Position numbers and translations under genes: made by a program
Assembly (NCBI GenBank): GCA_030452985.1
Contig: JAKDLG010000036.1
Coordinates: 1-34,884 of the forward strand
DNA: 34,884 nt
DNA from: Humibacillus sp.
GTDB lineage: Bacteria > Actinomycetota > Actinomycetes > Actinomycetales > Dermatophilaceae
Direction of reading: 5' to 3'
The notes under the pieces: model-generated
Told to the model about the DNA's origin: nothing
Database searches by the model: none
Seen by the model: the letters and a program-made list of their open reading frames with translations, nothing else
In this document: positions 25,191 to 32,605 of the stretch, piece by piece
Layout: each line of letters opens with the position of its first letter
How positions within the stretch are numbered: position 1 is the stretch's first letter

Positions 25191-26480
25191 ATGACAAACA
25201 TCACCGAGCCGCCCAGCTCACTGCCGACAACAGTGCCCCGGGCGTCGACCCCTCCATCAAAGCAAGACGAACGGGCGTGGTGGGCCGTGCGCCAGCATGC
25301 GGTCCGCACATCGCTGGTCCTGGCCGCAGTGCCGACCGCCGTGTCCATCACCGTGGCTCTCGTCGCTCAGGTGGCTTTCCCCGACGCCGATCCGATGACC
25401 GGTCGGCTGGCAGCTGTGTTGCTCCTGGCGGCTGCGGTCTGCCGCATCGTGGCCCGGGCGCGAGCCTGGCCTGCGATCGGCGCGACCGGCAATGCCAGCT
25501 GGTCCCGGCCGGGTCTGCTCGCCGTTCCGGCACTGGTCGCAGTTTCGCCCTTGGTCACCGGGCTTGATCTACCGACGCCAGGCGTCCTGGTCGTGCTGGC
25601 TGTTGGGTACGCCGCCACCGGGATCTTCGAAGAGATCTGGTACCGCGGTGTCATCCTGGACACCCTCCGCTCCAGCGGCGTGGGCAGGTCTGCGGTCATC
25701 GGGGGAGCACTCTTCGCCGCCGGCCATCTGGCCAATATCGCCTTCGGGCAACCGGTAGCCGTGACCTTGGCTCAGTCGGTCGGCGCGTTCTGCTGCGGGA
25801 TCGGCTTCGCCATCCTCCGTTGGCGCACCAACGCAGTGTGGCTGCTGGCGGGCATTCACGCCGTCGGAGACCTGCTGTTGCACATCACCAACCTGCACGG
25901 CGCTGCGCTCTGGGGATTCCTGGTCGGGCACGACACGATCATTCTGCTGTGGGGGTTGTGGTGCCTGCGCAGGGGGATCACAGACGTCACAAGCGATCCA
26001 TCGACAGGTTGCAGAACGACCTCCGATCCCGATCGCCCACACGGCTCCACCCCCCAAGAGGAGAAGCGCGGGTCGTACACCGTGATCGACCGGGTGCCCA
26101 CCCCCGCCGAACACCGAGCACTCGCCAACGCCGTCGGTTGGCAAGACGGGTTCCGGTGGGAGGCGATGCCGGCCTCCCTGGCGGCCTCATGCTGCGGCGT
26201 CGTCGTCGCTGACCTCGACGGGTCCGTGGTCGCAATGGGACGTGTGGTCGGTGACGGCGCCTTCTTCTTCTATCTGCAAGACATTGCCGTGCACCCCGAC
26301 CACCAGGGCCAAGGCCTCGGCCGACGGGTGACCCGGCGCCTGCTCGAGAACGTCAACGAGCTGGCTGGAGGTGACGCCTTCGTGGGCCTCTTCGCGACGG
26401 AGCGGGCCGCGGCTCTCTACCGCCGCGAAGGCTTCGATGACGCGAGCGACCTGACGGGCAGGTGGCGCATCCTGCGCTGA
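25191..26480 (+). CDS. CPBP intramembrane protease fused to a GNAT acetyltransferase
   Basis: The 429-aa product joins two families. Residues about 35-265 form a multi-helix CPBP (Abi/CAAX protease-like) domain with its motifs: E147/E148 and R152 in FEEIWYRG (EExxxR), F175/H179 in FAAGH (FxxxH), and H223/D227 in HAVGD (HxxxN/D). A hydrophilic linker (about 266-290) leads to a GNAT domain (about 295-429) with the strand FFYLQDIAV, the acetyl-CoA loop HPDHQGQGLGRR (about 368-379) and ALYRREGFDD. GGGAG lies 8 bases before the ATG at 25191. The frame is continuous, with no sign of sequencing error at the junction. Predicted: a membrane glutamic protease with a cytosolic N-acetyltransferase. Substrates unknown. 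Confidence 0.88.
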   Translation: MTNITEPPSSLPTTVPRASTPPSKQDERAWWAVRQHAVRTSLVLAAVPTAVSITVALVAQVAFPDADPMTGRLAAVLLLAAAVCRIVARARAWPAIGATGNASWSRPGLLAVPALVAVSPLVTGLDLPTPGVLVVLAVGYAATGIFEEIWYRGVILDTLRSSGVGRSAVIGGALFAAGHLANIAFGQPVAVTLAQSVGAFCCGIGFAILRWRTNAVWLLAGIHAVGDLLLHITNLHGAALWGFLVGHDTIILLWGLWCLRRGITDVTSDPSTGCRTTSDPDRPHGSTPQEEKRGSYTVIDRVPTPAEHRALANAVGWQDGFRWEAMPASLAASCCGVVVADLDGSVVAMGRVVGDGAFFFYLQDIAVHPDHQGQGLGRRVTRRLLENVNELAGGDAFVGLFATERAAALYRREGFDDASDLTGRWRILR

Positions 26481-26486
26481 CGTCCA

Positions 26487-26504
26487 CACCGGGACCACCC
26501 GGTG
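26487..26504. terminator. Short terminator-like hairpin between convergent genes
   Basis: A perfect 7-bp stem (26487-26493 with 26498-26504) with an ACCA loop starts 6 bases after the CPBP-GNAT stop, facing the convergent response-regulator gene. Confidence 0.5.
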
Positions 26505-26516
26505 ACACTTGCACAG

Positions 26517-26537
26517 GTCACGAGTCACGGGTCACGG
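26517..26537. repeat. Three tandem heptamers GTCACGR
   Basis: GTCACGA-GTCACGG-GTCACGG lies in the 87-bp spacer between convergent stops. The array is flanked by CACAGG and CCTGTG (26512-26517, 26550-26555), which could pair as a loose outer stem. Confidence 0.55.
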
Positions 26538-26567
26538 GTCGTCGGCGCGCCTGTGACTGAAGGGTGC

Positions 26568-27242
26568 TCAGCCCCCGCGCAGGAACTCCGAGCGTCCGAG
26601 CCCTGCCTCTCTGGCCCGGACGATGGCCCCGGCCCGGTCTGCGACCTGGAGCTTGGCGAAGACGTTGGAGACGTGGTTGCGCACCGTCTTGGCACTGATG
26701 CGCAGGTGACGGCTGATCTCGATGTTGCTGTGGCCGGCCGCGAGCAGTTCCAGCACCTCGCGTTCCCGGTCGGTGAGGTCGCCGAAGGGGACGGCCCCGG
26801 CGCTGGGCGTCCCGAAGTAGCTGATCAGTCGGCGAGCGAGCCCGGGGCCGAAGATCGCGTTGCCGGTTCCGACCGCACGGACGGCTCGGACGATGTCTGA
26901 CTGCGACGCCCCCTTGAGCAGATATCCCCGGGCACCGGCGCGCATCGCCCGGAAGACGGTCTCGTCCTCATCGAACATCGTCAGCACGAGGACGCCGATG
27001 TGTGGGCTCTCGGCGACGATCCGTCGGGTGGCCTCGATCCCGTTCAGGCCCGGCATGTTGACGTCCATGACCACGACGTCGGGTTGCAAAGCCCCTGCAC
27101 GTTCGATGGCCTCTTCGCCGTCGGAGGCCTCTCCGACGACGTCCAGACCTGCCGTGGTGGTGAGGGCGACCCGCAGGCCCCCGCGGTACATGGGATGGTC
27201 ATCGGCGATGAGGACCCGGATCTCGTCGTCGTCGGTGGTCAC
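26568..27242 (-). CDS. NarL/LuxR-family response regulator (system 2)
   Basis: The 224-aa regulator has a receiver domain (DD in LIADDHP, phosphoacceptor D60 in VMDVNMPG, T in VLTMFDED, K in LLKGAS) and a LuxR-type DNA-binding domain (LTDREREVLELLAAGHSNIEISRHLRIS... HVSNVFAKLQV). The GTG start at 27242 is chosen because it overlaps the kinase stop by 4 bp (GTGA) and gives the family N-terminus MTTDDDEIRVLIADD; the same frame stays open far upstream inside the kinase gene but not as a homologous sequence. It is the last gene of the lipoprotein-kinase-regulator group on this strand. Confidence 0.94.
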   Translation of the reverse strand: MTTDDDEIRVLIADDHPMYRGGLRVALTTTAGLDVVGEASDGEEAIERAGALQPDVVVMDVNMPGLNGIEATRRIVAESPHIGVLVLTMFDEDETVFRAMRAGARGYLLKGASQSDIVRAVRAVGTGNAIFGPGLARRLISYFGTPSAGAVPFGDLTDREREVLELLAAGHSNIEISRHLRISAKTVRNHVSNVFAKLQVADRAGAIVRAREAGLGRSEFLRGG

Positions 27243-29326
27243 GATGTCACCTCGCAGGGGATCCGAGCGCGCACACAGGTCCCGATGCCGACCGGCCCGG
27301 TCGAGACGCTGACCGTGCCACCGAGCTCCTCGGCACGCTCGCGCATCGACGCGGTGCCCACACCCCGACGGCTTGCCGGGCCTGCTCCCACTCCATCGTC
27401 CTCGATCTCGATCAACAGCGCCCACGGCGGTGTCCCACCGGGGCGGCCGGGCTGCAGCGACAGCCGGACGCTGCAGCGGGTCGCGTTTGCGTGCCGCACC
27501 ACGTTGGTCATGGCTTCGTTCACGATCGCGAAGGTGGCGACCTCGACGGCTGCGGGTAGCGGTGGCAGCGCACCCGACGCGACAACCGTGATCTGCGGCC
27601 CGATGCCCGCGTGGCTGAAGCGGGTTCCGCACTCGCACAAGGCACCGATGAGGCCGAGCTCATTTAGTGCAGGCGGGCGTAGTCCGTCCACGAGACGCCG
27701 GATGTCAGCGATCGTCTCGCGGATGTCCGCCTTCACCCCGGTGATGACCTCGCGGCTCAGTTCCGGCCGCTCCTCTGCCATCGCCTGGGCTGCGTCGAGC
27801 TTGAGGCCCACGGCGGCGAGCTTGGATCCGAGCCCGTTGTGCAGGTCCCTGCGCAGCCGGCGTCGCTCCTCCTCCTTGGCGCTGACGAGCCGTTGTCGGG
27901 ACGCCTGGAGGTCTGCGGTCAGGCGGACGGCATTGACAGCCGCAGCGACCTGCCGAGCGAGGTCGTTGATGAGACGCTGCTCGCGCGGGCCGAAGCCATC
28001 CTGGTGCTGGCGGGGGGTGACGAGCAGCTGGCCCACCGGAACCCCGTGGTAGTTCAGCTGGTGAGCCACCGTGCCGATCGTCGCCGACCCGGTCTCGGCC
28101 AACCGCTCACCCGTGAGGCCGATGATCGCGGCGTGAGGCAGTTTGAGGGCTTGGGTCAGGGTTTTGGTGATGACGGTGAGTTCGCCAGCGCCGGTGTCGT
28201 GCTCGAGTCGCTCGCCCAGTCGCGTCATGACACCGTAGGGATTGCGCCGCTCACCGTACATCAACCGGTCGGCGCCACGTTGCAGCCGGGACTTCGCGGG
28301 GCCGAGGGCCACCGCGACCAGGGCAGCGGCGACCAGTCCGGGCCCGAATCGGGTCGCCTGGTCGAGCACCGCTCCCGCGGCGCTGACGATCAGGGCGTAG
28401 AGCGCGACAACCAGGACGCTCAGGGACCCGTAGACGAGCGTCCGGTTGATGATGAGGTCGATGTCGAACAGGCGGTGGCGCAGGATCGCGATGCTGATGG
28501 AGGCGGCCAGCAGGCCCGCAGCGATGGGGCTGGTGACCGTGGCGACGTCGTTGCCCGGGATCCACTCGCTGGTCAACTCGATGGCCGCGATCGACCCGGC
28601 CCAGAGCACCCATTTCACCTGTTGACGCTTCTCAGGGTCGCTCCTGCGGAAGCGCAGGGCGAGCAGGATGACGCCGACCAGCATGCTCGCGAAGAAGAGG
28701 GGCATCCCGATCGCCAGCGCAAGATCGGGTAGCCAGTCCGGCAGAACCTGATCGGTCGGGCTCGTCACCGAGTGACCGCGCACCACGAGATCGGTGCCGG
28801 GCATGAACAGCTGGCCTACCGTGAGCAACACCATCGCCACCAGCGGGACGGCCAGCAGCGGGCGAACTCGCGGTGACAAGGCACGACCGTCAGGGAAGAG
28901 CATGAGGATGAGCGGCAGCGTCACCATCGACAGGGGGTAGAGCGAGTCTGCCAACCACCCCACCCACGCGTACGCCGGAACTGATCCGCCGAGCAGGCCG
29001 AAGAGGAGGTACTCACGGCCCGCGGCCGAAACGGACAGGGTCAGCGCCCCCGCCACGAGCAGCCATCCAATGGCATTCCCGGGTCGCCTGGCGGCCACGA
29101 GCAGTCCGGGGATCGCGAAGAACACGGCCATCGCGAGGTCGCTGATCCACCAGCTGGTGATCACGGTCGAGCCGGTGCGCAGATGCAGGGTCACGGTGAG
29201 GGCCAAGAGCACCGGGATGACCACCGCGATGCCCCACACGAGCGCTCTCGGCACCCATTGGGGAGCAGTGCCAGGACTGGAGCGAGGCACCGGCGGGGAC
29301 GAGGCAAAGGTTGCCACGTCTTTCAT
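27239..29326 (-). CDS. Multi-span membrane sensor histidine kinase, NarL-partner type (system 2)
   Basis: The 695-aa kinase has roughly eight to ten membrane helices in residues 25-345 (first at 28-47, last near 328-342), a GAF-like region (about 355-480), the HisKA_3 helix with phosphoacceptor H496 in RRDLHNGLGSKL, and a C-terminal ATPase domain (N box NEAMTNVVRHANA, G box IEDDGVG, then GTASMRERAEELGG). The helical N-terminal half with the short ARRPGNAIGW and LFPDGRALSPR loops is a pattern seen in actinobacterial kinases of unknown ligand. GGAGG is 7 bases before the ATG. It lies 72 bp after a cupredoxin-like lipoprotein gene and overlaps its regulator by 4 bp. Confidence 0.93.
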   Translation of the reverse strand: MKDVATFASSPPVPRSSPGTAPQWVPRALVWGIAVVIPVLLALTVTLHLRTGSTVITSWWISDLAMAVFFAIPGLLVAARRPGNAIGWLLVAGALTLSVSAAGREYLLFGLLGGSVPAYAWVGWLADSLYPLSMVTLPLILMLFPDGRALSPRVRPLLAVPLVAMVLLTVGQLFMPGTDLVVRGHSVTSPTDQVLPDWLPDLALAIGMPLFFASMLVGVILLALRFRRSDPEKRQQVKWVLWAGSIAAIELTSEWIPGNDVATVTSPIAAGLLAASISIAILRHRLFDIDLIINRTLVYGSLSVLVVALYALIVSAAGAVLDQATRFGPGLVAAALVAVALGPAKSRLQRGADRLMYGERRNPYGVMTRLGERLEHDTGAGELTVITKTLTQALKLPHAAIIGLTGERLAETGSATIGTVAHQLNYHGVPVGQLLVTPRQHQDGFGPREQRLINDLARQVAAAVNAVRLTADLQASRQRLVSAKEEERRRLRRDLHNGLGSKLAAVGLKLDAAQAMAEERPELSREVITGVKADIRETIADIRRLVDGLRPPALNELGLIGALCECGTRFSHAGIGPQITVVASGALPPLPAAVEVATFAIVNEAMTNVVRHANATRCSVRLSLQPGRPGGTPPWALLIEIEDDGVGAGPASRRGVGTASMRERAEELGGTVSVSTGPVGIGTCVRARIPCEVTS

Positions 29327-29364
29327 GGAAGCACCTCCGGGTGCGTGCTGTCAGCCGATCCCCG

Positions 29365-29391
29365 CCCGAGCGCCTCACCGAGGCGCTCGGG
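29365..29391 (-). terminator. Hairpin between lipoprotein and kinase genes
   Basis: A perfect 12-bp stem (29365-29376 with 29380-29391) with an ACC loop starts 7 bases after the lipoprotein stop and ends 38 bases before the kinase start. It probably ends or attenuates the lipoprotein transcript. Confidence 0.75.
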
Positions 29392-29398
29392 ATCGGGC

Positions 29399-30355
29399 TC
29401 AGGAGTTGCTGAACGTACCGTTGAGGCCGGCCTGGAAGTCCGCACCCTCCCCTTGGGTGGAGACGTAGCCGAAGGTTCCCGGGCCGAAGGCCAGAGTCGC
29501 GTACGCCGACTGCCCGGGCTGGAGCGTCGACACGCCGCCCTGCAGGGTCCCGGGGCACGCGTCGACCTCAGTGCCCGCGCTGAAGCTCTGCGCAATGCAC
29601 TGGAAGTAGGCGGGCAGGGGCGCCCCCTTCAACTTGGCCAGGCTGAGGTCGTGCGGCTTCGTACCGACGTTCTTCACCTCGAACGTCCCCCCCGCGGCGA
29701 AGTGGGCCGGGAGACGGATTCCCGTGTCAGTCAGCTGGACCGTTCCGGCGGTCACCGGTGCTTCGGGAGCTGGACCCGCAGCAGCGGGAAGCACCGTGAA
29801 CTCGGCGACCATGCCCCGCGCGACCTGCAGGCCGCCGGCGGAGGTCGGCAAGAAGCTCATGCCGACATAGTGACCAGCCTTGAGGGCCACGACCACCTCT
29901 TCGCTCGTCTGGGCACCGCTGATGGCCGCCGAGGTGAGTTGCTGGTCGGGGTCGGTCATCAAGGACGCTGCTTCGGCCTCGTTCTGGTTGAGCGTGGCAG
30001 CCACCTTCTTCAGCGTCACGCCGTTCTTGACCCGGTGTAGCTCCAGGTCATGGGCCTTCTCTCCGACGTTGCTGACGTGGGGAGTCACGAGCCCTGCCTG
30101 CGGTGCACCCGAGATCTGGTACTTCCACTCCGACTCCACGATGGTCAGGACGTTGCTGCTCGTGCTCGCTGGAGCCACGATGGTCGGTGGCCTGCCCCCA
30201 GCACTCGTGGCACTGGCGGATTGAGAGCTGGTCGGCGGCGCACCTGCCGTGGTCGGCGCTGCGCTCGAGGCGCTGCAGGCGGCCCCGACCGCCATCACCG
30301 CGAACGCTGCCGCGGCCACCCCGAGCCTGCCGCTGATCCTGTGCTGGTCTTGCAT
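29399..30355 (-). CDS. Lipoprotein with two degenerate cupredoxin-like domains
   Basis: The 318-aa product has a signal peptide (GRLGVAAAAFAVMAVGAAC, Cys27 as likely lipidation site) and a Ser/Ala/Thr/Pro linker to about residue 60. Two similar beta domains follow: one with SNVGEKAHDLELHRVKNG and KAGHYVGMSFLPTSAG-LQVARGMVAEFTV, the other with KNVGTKPHDLSLAKLKG and GPGTFGYVSTQGEG. This is the layout of cupredoxin-like domains, where PGxYxxxC and HxxxGM carry the copper ligands. Here Cys is replaced (GMSF) and His by Gln (QVARGM); only the first HDL and the Met remain. Copper binding is doubtful. ATG 30355 has a GGAGGGGGAG stretch upstream. The gene precedes the membrane kinase, for which it might be a surface partner (inference). 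Confidence 0.82.
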   Translation of the reverse strand: MQDQHRISGRLGVAAAAFAVMAVGAACSASSAAPTTAGAPPTSSQSASATSAGGRPPTIVAPASTSSNVLTIVESEWKYQISGAPQAGLVTPHVSNVGEKAHDLELHRVKNGVTLKKVAATLNQNEAEAASLMTDPDQQLTSAAISGAQTSEEVVVALKAGHYVGMSFLPTSAGGLQVARGMVAEFTVLPAAAGPAPEAPVTAGTVQLTDTGIRLPAHFAAGGTFEVKNVGTKPHDLSLAKLKGAPLPAYFQCIAQSFSAGTEVDACPGTLQGGVSTLQPGQSAYATLAFGPGTFGYVSTQGEGADFQAGLNGTFSNS

Positions 30356-30600
30356 GAGGTCTCCCCCTCCGTAGTTGGTGAGACCACGATGGGTTCCCGC
30401 GCGTCCCGACCGCACGGGTCAGGCGTCCCAGCGGCCCGGGATGTTCCAAAGCCCAGGATTGCCGACCGGGCCGCGTGCGGCTGGTCCGCTCACCCCGCCC
30501 GGCTCGGCAGGTCGCGAAGGGGCGGCGCTCGAAGCCTGTGGGTGTCCAGCACGAGGCGGATGCCGTCGGGCGAGGGCTCGAGGCGCTCAGGCCGGCAGGG

Positions 30601-31062
30601 CTAAGCCCGGCTGCAAATCCATCCCAGCGGCATCTGGCCCGAGTCGATGAACGCACGGAGGTCACGCTTCGCCTCCTCGGTGAGAACCGCATCACCCCGG
30701 GGGTAGATGATCGGCTCCTCCTTGGCGTTGTGGGTGGCGAGCTGCTCGAGCAGGTACTGGCACCGCTGCCGGGCGCCATCGGCGTCTGACTGATGCTCGG
30801 TGGCCTCGACCGCGTCGAGCGTCCGCCAGATCTCACCGTGTTCGCGCAGCATCACCAGCACCGGCGGAAGCATGCCCGAGGCTCGCAGAGGTGGGAAGAG
30901 GAACTCCTCCTCGAGATAGATGTGCCGACGCAGCGCCTCCACCGACCGGGTCAGCTCGTGGTCGCGTACCTCGTTCTGCGCGAGGCCCTCCAGGAACGCT
31001 TCGATGCCGGCGTCGATCTCGTGGTGCTCGCGCTCGAGCAGAGCGGTCAGACTCTCGTCCAT
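30601..31062 (-). CDS. Hemerythrin domain protein
   Basis: The 153-aa protein is a four-helix bundle with a likely di-iron site. Visible candidate ligands are the early HHEID (residues 13-17), HIYLEEEFLFP (the H-x3-E type helix, about 47-57), the LREHGEIW helix and HNAKEEPIIYP (about 111-121). The end MPLGWICSRA is usual for bacterial members. Such proteins bind O2, NO or iron, or protect against oxidative and nitrosative stress; which applies here is unknown. AGGAGG lies 9 bases before the ATG. It stands between ndk and the cupredoxin-like lipoprotein gene. The 245 bp after its stop (30356-30600) hold no gene I can support. Confidence 0.93.
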   Translation of the reverse strand: MDESLTALLEREHHEIDAGIEAFLEGLAQNEVRDHELTRSVEALRRHIYLEEEFLFPPLRASGMLPPVLVMLREHGEIWRTLDAVEATEHQSDADGARQRCQYLLEQLATHNAKEEPIIYPRGDAVLTEEAKRDLRAFIDSGQMPLGWICSRA

Positions 31063-31139
31063 GTCAACTCGCCTCCTGGGCCACAGTCTAGGACCGGGCC
31101 CGTCAGAGAGGATCGCATCTCATTCGTGGGCAGCCGATC

Positions 31140-31156
31140 TCACCACAGAGTGGTGA
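31140..31156. promoter_or_regulatory. Palindrome upstream of the hemerythrin gene
   Basis: TCACCAC-AGA-GTGGTGA is a perfect 7-bp inverted repeat, 66 bases after the ndk stop and 78 bases before the hemerythrin start. It may be an operator for the hemerythrin gene or the ndk terminator. Confidence 0.4.
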
Positions 31157-31221
31157 CGCGGGGCGGCGTCTCCCACGGCTGGAGCTCGGGCAGGTCCACG
31201 ACGGTCAGGCCGGCGCAGCGA

Positions 31222-31650
31222 TCAGGCGCTGAGGTTCGGGAACCAGATCGCGATCTCACGCGCGGCTGACTCGAGCGAGTCAGAGCCGTGCACGATGTTC
31301 TGCTGCACCTTCAGGCCCCAGTCGCGCCCGAGGTCGCCCCGGATGCTGCCGGGCGCGGCCTCGGTGGGGTTGGTGGCGCCGGCCAGGCTGCGGAAGCCCT
31401 TGATGGCGTCGTCGCCCTCGATCACCACGGCGGTGACCGGGCCTGAGCTCATGAAGTCGACGAGCGGTTCGTAGAACGGCTTTCCCGCGTGCTCGGCGTA
31501 ATGCTCAGCCAGGGCCTCACGCGTCGGGGTGAGCACGTCGAGGGCCACGAGCGCGTAGCCCTTCGCTTCGATGCGGCGCAGCACCTCACCGGTGAGACCA
31601 CGGCGAAAGCCGTCGGGTTTGACGAGGACGAGAGAGCGTTCGGTGGTCAC
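31222..31650 (-). CDS. ndk: Nucleoside diphosphate kinase
   Basis: Ndk transfers the gamma phosphate of ATP to nucleoside diphosphates through a phosphohistidine. The 142-aa product shows SLVLVKPDGFRRGLTGEVL (residues 6-24), GKPFYEPLVDFMSSGPV, the nucleotide loop around GATNPTEAAPGSIRGD, and the active H121 in NIVHGSDS. The start codon is a GTG at 31650, four bases after the DUF4233 stop. It ends the ileS-side minus-strand gene row. In many actinobacteria mreB follows directly; here it does not. Confidence 0.97.
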   Translation of the reverse strand: MTTERSLVLVKPDGFRRGLTGEVLRRIEAKGYALVALDVLTPTREALAEHYAEHAGKPFYEPLVDFMSSGPVTAVVIEGDDAIKGFRSLAGATNPTEAAPGSIRGDLGRDWGLKVQQNIVHGSDSLESAAREIAIWFPNLSA

Positions 31651-31654
31651 CCGG

Positions 31655-32131
31655 TCACCCTATCGGCCGGCTGGTGCCGTCGGCCTCGGCGGCCTGGCCA
31701 GGCCCGTCGTCGGCCGCGCCCAGCCCGTCGGCGTCCGCTGCCGCCGCTGCCGCTGCGGCCCGTCGGGCGTCCAGGCGGTCGACCTTGTAGCCCTGCATCA
31801 GGCAGCCCACCCACAGAGCGAGAAAGATCAGCCAGACGAAGAACATCATCGGAACCACGAGGGCGCTGAGCAGCGTCAGTGCCTGGATCACCCAGCCGAA
31901 GCTCACCCCCCAGGGGCGCCGCATCGAACCGGCGGCGAGCACGCAGAGCACCGCCAGACCGCAACCGACCACCAGGTAGGCGGTGCCGCTGCCGTCGTCT
32001 CCCTCGGATGCCGTGACCGCGCGGGCCACGAGCGCCCCGAGGAACAGACAGACCGACTGGCCGGCCAGCACCGTGGCCAGCATCCGGAAGGTGAACTTGC
32101 CGGTGGTGCCGTAGAAGACCAGGCCCCGCAT
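31655..32131 (-). CDS. DUF4233 membrane protein
   Basis: The 158-aa product has about four membrane helices (for example FRMLATVLAGQSVCLFLGALVA, TAYLVVGCGLAVLCVLAA, FGWVIQALTLLSALVVPMMFFVWLIFLALW) and a hydrophilic Ala/Asp/Gly-rich tail. The helix with GWVIQALTLLSALVVPMMF is the DUF4233 signature, and the position between folC and ndk is the conserved one in actinobacteria. Function unknown. It starts 12 bp after the L7/L12-like gene and nearly touches ndk. Confidence 0.92.
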   Translation of the reverse strand: MRGLVFYGTTGKFTFRMLATVLAGQSVCLFLGALVARAVTASEGDDGSGTAYLVVGCGLAVLCVLAAGSMRRPWGVSFGWVIQALTLLSALVVPMMFFVWLIFLALWVGCLMQGYKVDRLDARRAAAAAAAADADGLGAADDGPGQAAEADGTSRPIG

Positions 32132-32143
32132 ACGATCCCCTGC

Positions 32144-32590
32144 TCAGTAGTTCTGGGTGGTGTCCCACGACCGGATGATGGCCTGGGCCTCGGTCGAGCT
32201 GGCCCCCGTGGCCTCCGCGTAGAGGCGCATGGCGTCTTCGCGGCGGTCACCGGCGACGAGCTCGCTGATACGCGACCGGGCCTCACCGGTCAGGCGCCCC
32301 TCGGTCCACGACGACGCCGCGTCGCGCACTCCCGGGCCGCGGCCGGGCACGAACCAGTTGTCGATCGCGCTCTTGGCGTCGGTGAGCGGCATCCCGGTGG
32401 CCTCGCGGTAGAGCTTGATGGCGTTGATCTTGTGACCGGCCGAGATCTCACGGCTCACGTCGGCCCGCACGGCATCGGTCAGCCCGCTGCGGGAACGCTC
32501 GGTGTCACGTCGGCCGACGAGGCGTCCGTAGAGCACGACGCCGGCTCCGATGAGGACGAGGATGAGAACGAGCTTCACGACGGGAGACAC
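32144..32590 (-). CDS. Membrane-anchored protein with two L7/L12-C-terminal-like repeats
   Basis: The 148-aa protein has one N-terminal membrane helix (residues 3-21, VVKLVLILVLIGAGVVLYG), then two copies of a short helical unit: AGHKINAIKLYREATGMPLTDAKSAIDNW (about 51-79) and AGDRREDAMRLYAEATGASSTEAQAIIRSW (about 113-142). The unit resembles the helix-turn-helix of the ribosomal protein L7/L12 C-terminal domain (K-x-x-AIKLYRE-TG-x-x-L-x-EAK). In L7/L12 this surface binds translation factors; no such role can be claimed here. The start is a GTG at 32590, 15 bp after the folC stop. It is inserted between folC and DUF4233, which usually adjoin. Confidence 0.8.
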   Translation of the reverse strand: MSPVVKLVLILVLIGAGVVLYGRLVGRRDTERSRSGLTDAVRADVSREISAGHKINAIKLYREATGMPLTDAKSAIDNWFVPGRGPGVRDAASSWTEGRLTGEARSRISELVAGDRREDAMRLYAEATGASSTEAQAIIRSWDTTQNY

Positions 32591-32605
32591 AGACCAAGCC
32601 TACGG

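Noticed and set aside
30484..30600. Possible readthrough extension of hemerythrin after its TAG stop (reads PDGIRLVLDTHRL in frame, about 36 codons)
   Set aside because: The hemerythrin already ends in the usual WICSRA-type C-terminus, and I know no domain matching the extension. Most likely chance coding in high-GC spacer.
30048..30836. 262-codon minus-strand frame spanning the end of hemerythrin, the spacer and the lipoprotein start
   Set aside because: It overlaps two well-supported genes in another frame and its product is Arg/Pro/Ser low complexity.
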